Shown here one piece after another: positions 1 through 12,445 of a DNA stretch of 64,000 nt. Under the pieces are notes generated by a model. That model made no database searches. It saw nothing but the letters and a program-made list of their open reading frames with translations, and had not been told where the DNA came from. Source of the DNA: Stictocephala bisonia (Eukaryota; Arthropoda; Insecta; Hemiptera; Membracidae); assembly GCA_035578905.1 (NCBI GenBank), contig JAQJVL010002151.1, forward strand, positions 54,144 through 118,143, written 5' to 3'. Positions within the stretch are counted from its first letter, which is position 1. Each line of letters starts with the position of its first letter. The translations under genes and the position numbers were made by a program.

Positions 1-660
1 ATATACGTACGATGATAGGACCTATCCGCCCTCCAATACATGTAGAGTGGTAGATACTCATCCGCCTTCCCATATACGTACGATGATAGGACCTATCCGC
101 CCTCCAATACATGTAGAGTGGTAGATACTCATCCGCCTTCCCATATACGTATGATGATAGGACCTATCCGCCCTCCAATACATGTAGAGTGGTAGATACT
201 CATCCGCCTTCCCATATACGTACGATGATAGGACCTATCCGCCCTTCAATACATGTAGAGTGGTAGATACTCATCCGCCTTCCCATATACGTACGATGAT
301 AGGACCTATCCGCCCTTCAATACATGTAGAGTGGTAGATACTCATCCGCCTTCCCATATACGTACGATGATAGGACCTATCCGCCCTCCAATAAATGTAG
401 AGTGGTAGATACTCATCCGCCTTCCCATATACGTACGATGATAGGACCTATCCGCCCTCCAATACATGTAGAGTGGTAGATACTCATCCGCCTTCCCATA
501 TACGTACGGTGATAAGACCCATCAGCCCTTCAATACACGTAGAGTGGTAGAGACACATCCGCCTTCCCATATAGTACGGTGATAGGACCCATCAGCCCTC
601 CATTCACGTATTGAGATTACACGTACAGTGGTAATGACCCACCTGCCATGTCATATTCGT
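1..660. repeat. 71-bp minisatellite, dimer of a ~35/36-bp unit
   Basis: Seven near-identical 71-bp copies start at 1, 72, 143, 214, 285, 356 and 427. They are followed by about two decayed copies to ~660. Each unit has two halves, one opening ATATACGTACGATGATAGGA and one opening ATACATGTAGAGTGGTAGAT, each ending in a TCCGCC block. The halves align with each other and with the 36-bp repeat at 34.4, 41.5, 42.0 and 62.7 kb. The array is cut by the window edge, so its full length is unknown. Confidence 0.97.
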
Positions 661-738
661 ACGCTATGATGTATTATATTGTACTGTATGTGTGCTACGT
701 TATATGTATCCGTCTACGTGTATGTGCTAATGCTCAAT

Positions 739-786
739 TATGATAGACTAACAATAAATACTGTTCTAAATTGTTAGTCTATCATA
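739..786. repeat. Perfect 17-bp inverted repeat (hairpin)
   Basis: TATGATAGACTAACAAT at 739-755 is exactly complementary to 770-786, with a 14-nt loop. A run of T follows the second arm. It could be a cruciform or the tip of a small transposon relic. The stem is too short for a typical animal microRNA precursor. Confidence 0.85.
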
Positions 787-789
787 CCT

Positions 790-2290
790 TTTTCTATGTT
801 ACAACCCTATGAGAAAAGTGTTATTGTATTTTTTATTATTTTTTTCAGCAGTTGTTACCCTCCACATACTGGAGTGGCCCTTTCTCCGTATTTACGCTCA
901 TAAATCACCGGATTGATTGTGATAGCTCCAAAAAATAAATAATTTGACTACTAAAAGCGTTTTTTAATTGTTCTTAAGAATTTTAATTGGTAAATGTGTG
1001 GTATTCCGGTTATTTTTATTTTGCTAAGACTACCCTAGTCTTATCTCACATATATAAAGGAAAGATAGAATCATATCGCGTAAAGCATTTAGAAACTATT
1101 CTCATTTAGCTTAGGTTCACCTTTCTTATGTTTTAGGAATTATGAAATAAGATTCTACGTACAACGGGGGTATTTTGATAAGATTAAAGATACGAAAGAT
1201 ATAATTTTGATTTGTCTTAACAAACATTTTAATTCACCATTACAATTAAATACTAAATCGTCAAATCGATTAAAAACGTTATATTTGCTATCACGATTTG
1301 TAACACCTCAGTTCAGTGACGTAACGGTTTTCCAGTCACATCCCACTCGTCGGTTGAACATGGACAAGTTCGTTTGTCACGTGCCTGCCAAGCAATGTTC
1401 ACATTATAATCAGTGAAATAAACTTACCGTTTTGTTTTTAGTAATTCAAACCGAACAGAAAAATAATTTAATGGTGGTAACTATTTATTTTAATTTTGTT
1501 CATATTTTTAGTCAAGTGTTTGTAACAAACCAACCAGGTACGAATTGTGCTTGAGAATACTGGACAAATAAAATGAACATATTCTGCTCCAAGTTTTCTG
1601 CTGGAGTTCATAATCCAAACTCATGACAATGACACCGACAACATTGTTGTCTCCCAGAGTACTTTAACTTCTTACTCTAACGAGTCTTTTTGTTTCATCC
1701 ACCTTCTTTCACTAATGATGTAAGTTTCAAAAGTGCTTTCAGTAAGAATTTAACAGCAATGACAAAGTACTTGAAAATGTTGCGTCCTTCAAAAATATTT
1801 ATAATTTTACTATAAGTTTTAAAATAATTTCAACGTTTACTGTGGAATGAATTTTAACTTCAAGTTATTGTAAACTGACAAAAATGGTGAAGTTGACAAG
1901 ACATTTTGTTTTAGCTTGCAGATTTAACATCGTCCACCCTGAAAAAACTGTTCAGTGTCAACTTTTTGTTGTAAGAAATATTTTACAGTATTACTAAAAA
2001 TGTAATTCAATATTGCACTAAACACATGTGCAAAGTAGAAACTTGATAGTCAATTAAGTTTATTTATGAAAGCAACCGTTATAAATATTTGGGTGTTTCA
2101 AAGTATTTTACATATATTATAAGTTATTAACTCTCTGGGAATAATTACATTTTGAAGTGCCTGTTTGTACAATAATGATAACACAGTTGACAGTAAGGGA
2201 AAGCTTAATATAAGAGAATTGTTTAGGAAATAAATTCACTGATTTTAATTAGTACTTATCAATGAAATTAAAATCAGGTCCTTACCTTCC
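790..2290. other. AT-rich stretch, no recognisable gene
   Basis: No open frame has family similarity that I recognise, including a 69-codon frame at 1207-1416. There are no tandem repeats and no RNA gene. It reads as unique or fully decayed intergenic DNA. Confidence 0.5.
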
Positions 2291-2292
2291 AG

Positions 2293-2403
2293 CATTTCAT
2301 AATTACATTGCTATTCCAGCTATGCCCATTTCATAATTACATTGCTATTCCAGCTTTGCCCATTTCATAATTACATTGCCGTTCCAGCTTTGCCCATTTC
2401 ATT
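2293..2403. repeat. 34-bp tandem repeat, three copies
   Basis: CATTTCATAATTACATTGCT starts at 2293, 2327 and 2361, with a partial fourth start at 2395. The copies differ by only one to three bases, so the duplication is recent. Confidence 0.93.
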
Positions 2404-2910
2404 ACAGTTTATAATGTTGTAATAGTTAAAATATTTATTCTACATAAAAACAAATGCATCAAGGGAAGTAGTTTGCTTTGCTCTATTATTTTAACCTGAA
2501 AAATATCGAAAGAGGCACAAATTTCACAAAGTAAAACTTTGTGCTACACACACTTTAAGTTAAAGTAAACCACGCCCAAACATTTACCTGTTTTATCTGG
2601 TAATGACTACTGCTTTTCTCTGGTGAACATATGCAAGTTTTAGACTCACTCCCTCTAAAAGGTTATTATATAGCAGTCCATAAAACCAACCACGTCGTTG
2701 CCAACTTTGTGTTTGCCGCCCGACCACCCCCATAGTTTCAGTAATAAAGCAATTTGTTAATACGCCTTCTTATTAAATAACATAGATGAAGTTGTTATGA
2801 TTAAATATTTTATTGGTAATTGATAATACAATATTATACACAACTAAAAGTCAGAGTAGTGTGAATAATTTTTGTCACAAATACAATGCGATTACCAACT
2901 ATTAAATATA

Positions 2911-2994
2911 CATGACACATCAATGTCTCTTACATCAATGTCCAACTGACACATCAATGTCATGATTGATACATGACACATCAATATCTCTTAC
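2911..2994. repeat. Irregular repeats of an ACATCAATGTC motif
   Basis: The motif occurs four times with variable spacing, twice inside a larger CATGACACATCAAT block. The flanking DNA (2404-4140) is AT-rich and holds no gene that I can support. Confidence 0.6.
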
Positions 2995-4139
2995 TTCTCT
3001 CTGTATGTTGTGAAATAACGCTTGAGTTCACTTCCTACTCTCACACACGTAAAATAGTTATATATTATTTCTCCCTAACTTTTTTTTTTTTTTTAATATT
3101 TCTATAATGTACAAAATGATATATTATGAACTCACTTAATTACATAACGTTACATGTCTATATTGATATATTAAATGTACAATTTCCATATTTTCCTCAA
3201 TCAGAGGAACACAATTATTTGAAGCTGCATCAAATTAACTGGAGTATATTTATGATAACAAAATCATTATCTCTTGGATTATGAAGTCGAAATGTAAAAT
3301 TTTATAATACCAATAATGCTTATTGTTTTATTCATCATTATTTGTAATATAGGAAGCTCTGGGGAGACTTTAAACACAAAAAATAAATCTGATGCCCTTA
3401 TGAATACGGCTATGGTTTTTTTAACGGTAAAAATAATTATTCAGTCTCTATAGAGGATATTTGTTCCTTATTATAGTTCAATGTTACCTAATTAATAAAA
3501 AGTGTCTATAACAATATACAAGACCTTATGATAAATTACGCCAGTAAAATATACATGTACTTAATCAGAAAATAGTACCAAGATAGTTACGTGGTACGTA
3601 TATTTGATTACTAACAACTAATATTATTTTATTTTGTAATATAGCAATGTTTTATTGAATGTAATATTATGTTTGCTGATGAACTACTTACTTCTAAATA
3701 ATAATTTGTCTTAATAATTAACAAATTATTAATTTAAACATCTAAAATGTAATAGTTTAAAAAATTTTTTGTGTTCATTTTAAATGTATTATGGAAATCA
3801 TACCATTTTGGGTTGTGTTGTGTTTGTATTCTACTGAACTTTGTTTGCAAGGGAAATAGTATGTATTGATGCAAGAAAAACTAGATAAGTTTGTCTAGTC
3901 GTGTGTCAGTTCTAATGGTTGAACGGTATGTATAGTAATTAATTTAATTTACGTCTTTTTAGTCATTTTGTATAAAATAAAGGTTTATTTTAGAAAATAT
4001 CTTCACGGCCGTCACGCTCTGAAAATATTCCCATGAAAGTATTAAAAGAACCAAAATGTCAATCATAAACCTTTAATCCATAATACTAATTTTTCTTATA
4101 TGTCCGATATATATCATTAAAAGTTGAAGACTTCAAAAA

Positions 4140-4990
4140 TTGTTCCATTTAAAAAAAGGACCTGAAAGAAGTACTAACTACAAACCAATTTCAATGCAAC
4201 TTTCTTTCTCAAATATGTTTCAAAAATCTATGTTGAGACTACTTAAAAACTATTTTGAAACAAATAACTTACTTAGATATTAACAACATGGATTTAGCAA
4301 TAACAAATCAACATTAACAGCAACAAATTGTTTTGTTGAATGTATTATAAAAGCTTTGAGCACTCCTGCTAATGATATAGCATATTTGTTAGATATTCCG
4401 AAATCATTTGACGTGTATGTCATCGAAGTTTATTTATTAAATTTTTTTATGTTTTATTTTGGTGTAAAAGGAACTATACTTGAATGGCTAATGACGTATT
4501 TATTACATCGTAACGAGTTTATTTCCACCCAAAAAAGAAACGTAACAATTCTGGATTGTTCAAACATTCAATTCTAGCTTAAAACACAAAACTGCTCAGA
4601 TCATTGAGGAACTGTTTTAGGTCCTTTTCTATTTATATACTAAATTAAATGACTACAAAAGCCATATAACATTTTTTCAAACATTATTGGACCAATAGCA
4701 TGCTGATGATATCAACATTTATGTTGTTGGAAAAATTACAAACAGTCAAAAACTAAATATTGATTGTTTTTTAATTGGACTACATCAAGAACATCAATAA
4801 ATAACTTACTTTAGTAGATCATCCTAAATCTAGTATAATTCAATTTTTATTTTCCCGACAAAACTTGTCTACCATGCACATATTCAACCTCATATACAAC
4901 ATGGAATTACAATGTATGGTGCGACAAACAGATATCAATTTTAATAATATGAAAAATAAACAAATCTGCTACCAGAACAATACTTAAATT
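4140..4990 (+). pseudogene. Decayed non-LTR retrotransposon reverse transcriptase
   Basis: Translating across several frames gives a recognisable reverse transcriptase in the right order. A YKPIS block lies near 4180. A QHGF...NNKST block lies near 4285-4310 and DIPKSFD (normally DL-x-KAFD) near 4394-4412. A GTVLGPFLFIY block lies near 4610-4640 and HADDINIYV, replacing the catalytic YADD, near 4699-4725. The pieces are joined by stops and frameshifts, so nothing functional is made. Endonuclease and ORF1 are not visible. The order of motifs fits a Jockey/CR1-like element. The copy looks much older than the ones at 31 and 55 kb because almost every motif carries substitutions. Confidence 0.75.
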
Positions 4991-5130
4991 TTATGATCTG
5001 CCTTAGGCATGTTTTATTCATTTGCTATATTGCAAGATTCAATAAATCATACAATTAAAAAAAAAGACTCTAACCAATCTTTGCACGTATGCTGATGATA
5101 TAAGCATTTCCTTCTGAAAACAAAACCACA

Positions 5131-5233
<103 letters not shown>

Positions 5234-5349
5234 TTTAATCTACATAAATTGTGTTTTGTTTTAATGGATTTTTTACTAACAAACAATTTTATTTTTAATG
5301 ATTCAAAAACCATTTTAATTGAATGTGTAATATTGCGTCAAAAATAAAA

Positions 5350-7680
5350 AATAATTACAGATATGAAAGTATTCAATAGAAAAATACAATTGGAAACATT
5401 TTTGTGTTGCACTTTGCAGTAATTGAAAAGTTCGTGTTGATAGTGAATTAAAAATAGTTAGTTATGGAATATATGTTTTACAAATGTTTAAATATTTTTG
5501 TGATTTAATTATTTTAAAAATTATATATTTAGCATACATTCAGTATTACATGGAACATGGAATTTCTTAATATTAAGCAGTAAGTTAGAAAAATATACTT
5601 AAAATGTTTAAATTAAAAAACCAGCAATTATAACTATATTAAAATTGAATGATGTCCAAAAAAGTCAAAATATTTTGCAAAAATATTTTATAGACTTAGG
5701 TATACTGATAGTTTATGGATAACAGATAGTTGGATACTGATAGTTCGTACAAAAATTGGAAAGAATTCACAAAGTCAAATCAACTCAAATCTTTTATTAC
5801 CAGAACATAACAATGTATAGCAATCGTCAGATTAATTCTAAAATTTTAATAATCACACCAAATCAAAACCCTATTTGAACAATTTTCAAAACCCTATTAA
5901 GTCAAATAAAATTCATCTATACTATGATTGAAAAAAAAACTCCACTCACTATAGTACAAGAAGAACAAATGTATACACAAAATACTCATAATATAGAATA
6001 TTACAAAAAAATCACCAGATAATTTGTTATTCTAAACTACAACGAAACTTAAGATAAATAGAAACAAACAAAAAATTCTTATTATAATTCAATAATTGTA
6101 TTTTGTAAAAAGCTTACTTGCAGGGTATGTTGGTCAAGTGTAAACAATTAGACTAACTGTCTGTGTACAGTCAAATCATAATATTTTAAGTAAACTTTCA
6201 CTTAAAATACATACAATTTCTTATGTTGATACGTAAATAATTAAATATATAACAATGTCCATATCCATATAAAAGTACCTTGCAAGAATTATTTCATAGA
6301 TTTAGCTATTTTAACAGTAGGCATATATGAATAATATATTCTTAAAACCATGCTTTTGGTTAGTAGTAGTGTGATGACAGGAGATTAAAATGTAAAAATA
6401 CATAATTTTAGAAGAACTTTTATTTATAAAAAAGAAACACATCACACAGAATTATTTAAGAAAATCACAAAGTAAACTAGGAGAAAAGTTTACCAAAACA
6501 TCAGAAATTACCCAAACATACTGTATAATGTAAAAAATGACAAACAATCCAAATTTTAGACCAAACAATACTTAATTATCTCTGTAGATGAATATTTCAT
6601 TTACATGTCTATTATTTTGTACATTGATAGAAAGTAACATTAAAAACTATGTAGTTTGTAAATAAAATTTAAATAAATACTAATATTTCATGGTATATTT
6701 TAGGGTAGCATTACATTTAATTTATTTCCTTAGTAAAATTTGGATTTTACTTTAAGAGCTGATTTGAGTCTTTTCAATTAGTTCATATAAAATTGAATTG
6801 CTAATGTTTCTTTTTTATAAAAAATAAACAGTTTTTACTATTACAAAGTATTCATATGTGCTTTTTATACTTTTCAATGAATAACTTTAAGAAAAGTGTT
6901 CCTGACGTAAGCCAAGTGGATAGTTTTTAACAACAGTAAATACGTTACTATCCCTTGTGAATAAACACCAAGTTAAATCAAAATAATATTTACCGATTGA
7001 TTTTGGTTAAGATTAAAAGATGAAAAATATTATGAATATGTACCAGGTTGAAAATAATAAATAAAAAAATTATTCAACCATTTTCATAATATTATGATAA
7101 ACACTTACTTTAAAAGTATTTCGATAATTGGTATTACTTTAAAAAACAACTAGATAATATAATTGTTAACATTCTTATCGTATCTGTTTATATGTCTACT
7201 CAACAATGGAATTATCTTTTGTAACTAAACTGTTATTTAAACCTATCCGCAGATAAAGTTAATAAACATTGCAGTAAATCGAGAGGCTCCCAGTTTATAC
7301 ACTCTGCAGCTGGCCAAACTGTTTTATATTCATTTACATATTTGACTCAGCGGAACTTTAGCTTATAAACATAACAGAGTTATATTTATTAAAGTTAAAG
7401 GGCAAATTAATTACATATATTCGATTTTTCTATTTCTTGAGCAAAGTTTGCCCACTTTCAGTTATACGTACTGTTTATTTTGTATTTGTTCATAGCTGGT
7501 TGGAATATGGAATTGTCTGTTTGATAAGTGCATATAAAACATCACTTACCCAAATCATAACATTATAAAAAATTTTGTCAGAGTAATATTAAAAAATATT
7601 TTGAGCATTCTTTTCCTTGTTTTTTCCAATTAAAAATATTACCTCTCCGCTCATTCTATATTTATAAGGTTTTCAAAATT
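5350..7680. other. AT-rich stretch, nothing recognised
   Basis: More than 2 kb of very AT-rich DNA with frequent stops in all frames. I see no coding similarity, tandem array or RNA gene. Poly-A and poly-T runs are common but not diagnostic. Confidence 0.5.
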
Positions 7681-7689
7681 TTTGATATT

Positions 7690-8375
7690 AGGGGTAGCAA
7701 TTCTCAGGATAAGACTTAGAGGTGCTGGTAAGATTGTAGTAACTGCACCTGCAAGTACCTTTCATTTAAAAACGTTTAGTTTTGCAGCTCCAAGAACCCT
7801 TAATGTGCTGCCAAATGAAATTAAAAATGAAAAATGACTAAATTTTTTGGGAGAATTTAAGAAATTGGTTGTTTGAGTTTGAAGATATAAGTGTTTTTCT
7901 TAACATAAAACAGTAATTTAGACAATAATATTTATAACTTGATTTAGGGGACCCATACTTTTTGTTCAGTTCTGTATAGTCATTATTGTTTTTTCTCTAT
8001 CTTTGAAAATAATGAGGACCACATTGCAGATTTATTTGTTTAAATTATCATGGCATGTATATATTATGTAATATGTATCCACTCAGATCGTTTCTTTTTT
8101 GTATTAGTTAAGTGATAGAACCTCTAAACAGACTAAACGTATCTAGTAGTCCTATATTTCCTTCCCTTAAAAAATGTATTTTCCTTGTTTTTAGCATTCT
8201 AAGTAGGTACAAATCATAAATGAATTATTTTTTTTGTCAGCCTGGTATGTTATTTTTATTGGTTATATTGTTTTATTGCTATATTAATGTATGCATTGGA
8301 TGTACCCTACTTGAGCTTTAATTTTGTATAGGTTTATGTGAAGAAAATAAAACATGTTGATTTGATTTGATTCCT
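7690..8375 (+). pseudogene. 3' end of a non-LTR retrotransposon
   Basis: The frame from about 7705 reads RGAGKIVVTAPASTFHLK and then FAAPRTLNVLPNEIKN. This matches the carboxy terminus of Jockey/CR1-like ORF2 proteins, where a NSLP-x-EIK block precedes a final FK-x-x-LK-x-WL segment. A decayed FLGEFKKLVV follows after one stop. About 450 bp of 3' untranslated sequence ends at an AATAAA followed by a short TTGAT repeat near 8372. The whole upstream element is missing, which is the usual 5' truncation. The reverse transcriptase core is not present. Confidence 0.7.
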
Positions 8376-8379
8376 AAAA

Positions 8380-9135
8380 CTAAACAAGTATAGTTTAAAT
8401 TACATATTTTAAAAACATCATATAAATGTAAGTATTGGCAATGTTCTTTACGTGTTTAATTAATTTGTCAAAACCACGGTGGTTAATCGAATACAAGTAA
8501 CAGATATTATCATATTGGATGATTTAGGAAATTACAGTGTAATTTTTTATGACCAATTGTAAAATAACAGATTTCAGAAATTCCACCAAACATAGTTTAT
8601 TGATCAATGAAATATTTCTCTGATCAATTAAATTAAATATACTTTTGTAAAAGCCCAGTCACTCAATACGGTCTACCTACAGTAGTCCAGAGGAAGCCGC
8701 TTGTCGTTGAAGCTTTGACAATTGATCATTGTTGCAGATCTCCTTTCATCTGATGGAGAGTTGGTCTGAAGTTGAAGGCAGGAGGGCCGTGACGCTTGGA
8801 CAAAGCTTAGTAATGGCCCTACTGTTCATTCCAATAACTTTACATCAAAGAATAATCCCTGAAAATTAGATAAAATAGTAACATATATTAATTAAAAATA
8901 CTATCACCTACTTAGGTCATAACCCATTAATTTTTTGTCATACAATGAAACTATTGTTAATTTTAAATATTTTAGATGGATTTAATGTTTACTATTGCTG
9001 GATTGTGTGATTGATTGGAATGCCTGCTTCTGTGTTTTAGGATAATATATAAAATCCAAAACAGAACAGAGTATGAATTTATTTGCTTTCCACACGTCAG
9101 GAAACATACTTTTTATGATGTTAAAATATTAAGTA
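8380..9135. other. AT-rich stretch with a GC-richer island
   Basis: Mostly featureless. An island at about 8655-8830 is clearly richer in G and C than its surroundings but has no long frame and no family that I recognise. It may be an unplaced repeat remnant. Confidence 0.4.
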
Positions 9136-9139
9136 AACT

Positions 9140-9260
9140 TAACTTATTTATTTAGTATACGGCCTGATAGGCATACAGTCACATTCACACAACTGTTCAA
9201 GACTTCATATAACTTAGACCATCACACAACAAATGTTCAAGTATTATTGACATTTCAATA
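9140..9260 (-). mobile_element. Possible retrotransposon 3' tail
   Basis: Read on the minus strand, a block ending in GCCTATCAGGCCGTATACTA is followed by AATAAATAAG. That is the style of a non-LTR element 3' end with a short repeated tail. No coding sequence is attached. Confidence 0.35.
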
Positions 9261-9635
9261 TTTAAGTAAGAATTACGTAAATAAACGCTTACGCATATAT
9301 TACAAATATTGTCTATTATCATTCATAAATAAATAGTCATACATGATTCACCTGATCTAATTCATAGGAAGCAATGCAAATTAAACTAATCAAATTTTAA
9401 TAGTTTGAAAATTATATCAGTACATAGGAAAACATGGAAAATCTGGATTTCCACCGATATATTTGTCCAAGCATATGAAATCATAAGTCACTTAAGGTTA
9501 GATAAGCGATACTACACACGATAATAATCTTTTGATAAATATTATTTTTATTAGTATCGTATAACTAATAAATCTTTGAACAAGTTCTTAAACTCCCAAA
9601 AGAGTTTCCTAAGATATTTTATTTTATTTTTTTTT

Positions 9636-9797
9636 TACTTTTTATTTATTCGTAAGACGCCGATCGTTAAGATATAGGCAAATATGGATTTCGAATGAGA
9701 GTGATGAGTGTTGATGAGTGAATGTAGTCATTACTACAAACTAAGGCAGACTATCCCTTAGAAAATGTCATTAATTAATAGCCCAATGACAAATGAA
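9636..9797 (-). repeat. Dispersed repeat family, copy 1
   Basis: Its reverse complement matches 49530-49695 over about 155 bp and more weakly 25640-25735. Shared blocks include CATTGGGCTATTAATTAATG, AACAATGACTAC and CTCACACTCATTCGA. The end nearest 9640 carries AATAAATAAA, so it is probably the 3' end of a LINE or SINE. Confidence 0.8.
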
Positions 9798-9826
9798 AGC
9801 TAATGTCACACAGTCTGCCTCACTCG

Positions 9827-10275
9827 ATCCATCAATTTATCTCATGAATAAATGTGGTCAGGATAGTGTCACGTCTTCGCATCACTGACATCACATATCT
9901 ACTGTTTGATGACTACGTCAATCCATCAATCTACTCTCAAGATCAAGTTTGGTCATAATTGATAGTGTCACGCCTTTGCATCACTGGTATCATATATCTG
10001 ATGTTTGATGACTACGTCAATCCTTCAATCTACTCTCAAGATCAAGTTTGGTCATGATTGATAGTGTCACGCCTTTGCATCACTGATATCACATATTTGC
10101 TGTTTTTATTACTGCGTCAATTCGCCAATCTACTGTCAGGAGTAAATTGTTTAGGATTAATAGTGTCTCGTCTGTGCATCGCTGACATCAGACAGCTGCT
10201 GTTCGATGAGTACGTCAATCCATCAATCTACTTTTGGAATTAAATTTGATCAGGATTCATATTTTCACGTGTACG
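9827..10275. repeat. ~98-bp tandem repeat, about 4.5 copies
   Basis: Copies start at about 9827, 9921, 10020, 10120 and 10218, each opening AATCCATCAATCTACT or close to it. Each contains a GATAGTGTCACG...TTGCATCACTGA core. Divergence between copies is noticeable, so it is not very recent. It begins only 30 bp from the dispersed repeat at 9636-9797. Confidence 0.92.
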
Positions 10276-10279
10276 TTCC

Positions 10280-12200
10280 TTTTGTAACATTTCTCTCCAT
10301 CAATTCCTTAATCTTTCCTAAGGATCTCTCCAACAATAACGTTCAGTTCAGTTAGTTATTGATTGAAACTTTTGTATTTCTATAAATAACATTCAACTCG
10401 TCATATGTTGCTCTCAGGCACGTTAGGAGATGAACTAAAGATAGTCAAATTTTAATTTTACTAAATTTTTTTGTAAATAAAAACAAATGAATCGTCTATA
10501 ACATGTCAAATGTTCACTTTTTTAAATTCCAAATTCGACTAGTAGCCCTCAGTCTCTGACACACCATTTATACGGCAAATTTTGAAAAACTTGTTACGTT
10601 ATTCGTAAGGGTGACTTTACATCATCGACCTATGTTAAGCCATTGTTGTTTAATGTGTTTGGGACACATGAATACAATTAGTTACAATATAATAAACAAG
10701 ACTCATATTTCAAAGTCTGCATTGAAATAAAGAGTTAATTGAATCTTTTCATGAAAATTCAATTGGATTCATTGTTGTGTATTTAATCATTTCAGAAAGC
10801 GCATTCAATGCAGTAGAAGAAAATGGCCCGTTTCTAACAACACTTGTAGCTACAGTAAATGTTGAGGTAGATTCTTTGTGTTGTTATATGTTATCACAAC
10901 CCTGATTGGTGAAGGCCAGTCGCAAGTCGCAAACGGCTACACACTCAATGCACCTACTTCAGATTGACCTAATTGTGTTTCTGAAAATTAAAAATTAAGG
11001 TATTTTTTAATTTTACGCAATATATGTTTATTTTAACATAAAATGAAATATGTTTCGAAAAGATTAAGTACCACGAAGAATGTATTTGTTCGTTTGAAGA
11101 GAATTGTGATAGCTGACAATTCAGTCATACTATAGTGAAAAATGAAACATTCACAATAAATCATATAGCATAGATAAATGGTAAGTAGACCAATAAAACC
11201 CCAGACTCTTTTATTTATATATTATGTATAAATCGACTGTCTTGACTTATGTACTCTATTAGAGAAAAAATGGTTTTACTGGCAATATTTTACCCACCCT
11301 AAATAAGTTCACATTAAATTTGTGACTTATAGAATACAAGAGCTTTATCGATGTAACGGAATTAAGTTACCCATGAGCCATATTAAGTTAATGACCCATA
11401 TAAATGTATGTGTCATGTGTATAAAGTGCCATGTTCAAATATTTTACTGTTACCTACTAGTGCCCTTTCAGTATGCGTATATTAATGAACACAACAAAAC
11501 TTCACATATAATAATACAACAGTAAATTCTTCCTTTCATAAACGACAATTGTGATTTTATAACAATCGATAGTATTATTAATTAAATATATTTTCATGTG
11601 TTTTGAAAAGTAGTGAAACACTAACAGCAATGGATTTAAATTGGCTTCCTCATATTTATTTAGTGAGAATATCAGAGCGGCTTCACTCATACGTATATTT
11701 CCAGGAGCGGGCTTTTAAAAACAAATGAATTTATCAAACTGAGAGACTACTAACAAGCCTATACCTTTAACTTTACGAACATCATTAAATACATCACTAT
11801 ACGTCATCTATGGATTATATCTGTATGTATACATAGATGAAAATGTAATGTCATCTATGTACTGTATTATATTTTTATTCTGTAACCAATAAAACATTAT
11901 ACTATATAAACTATTCTTATTTAAAAATATTGTTAGCGGGATAAATCAAATCAATATTTTTTACTTACGTATCGAATTACGTAAAAATTTAAATTTCCAA
12001 ATGATTATAAATAGTATGTTCTGGGCATAGTTTAAGAGAACATTAACTAAATACAGCCGATGTAAATTTAAGTATATTATAAATACACTGTCCAAGTTTG
12101 ATGTTAGAGGAGTAAATACATTCTTTCTGTGGGATGCTTATGTGACTTTAGGCAGTGAAAAATTGAATGGCATTTTAAAATATTCAAAGAGATTATCAAA
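10280..12200. other. AT-rich stretch, nothing firmly recognised
   Basis: No gene supported. Short open frames at 10058-10243, 11322-11525 and 11502-11690 (minus) show no family similarity. Near 11798-11862 the sequence TCATCTATG recurs in both orientations and could form a small foldback. Confidence 0.5.
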
Positions 12201-12201
12201 T

Positions 12202-12396
<195 letters not shown>

Positions 12397-12445
12397 TAAG
12401 TAATCACGTGAGTTAGGTACATACTTCATTGTGCATTCTTTAAAT

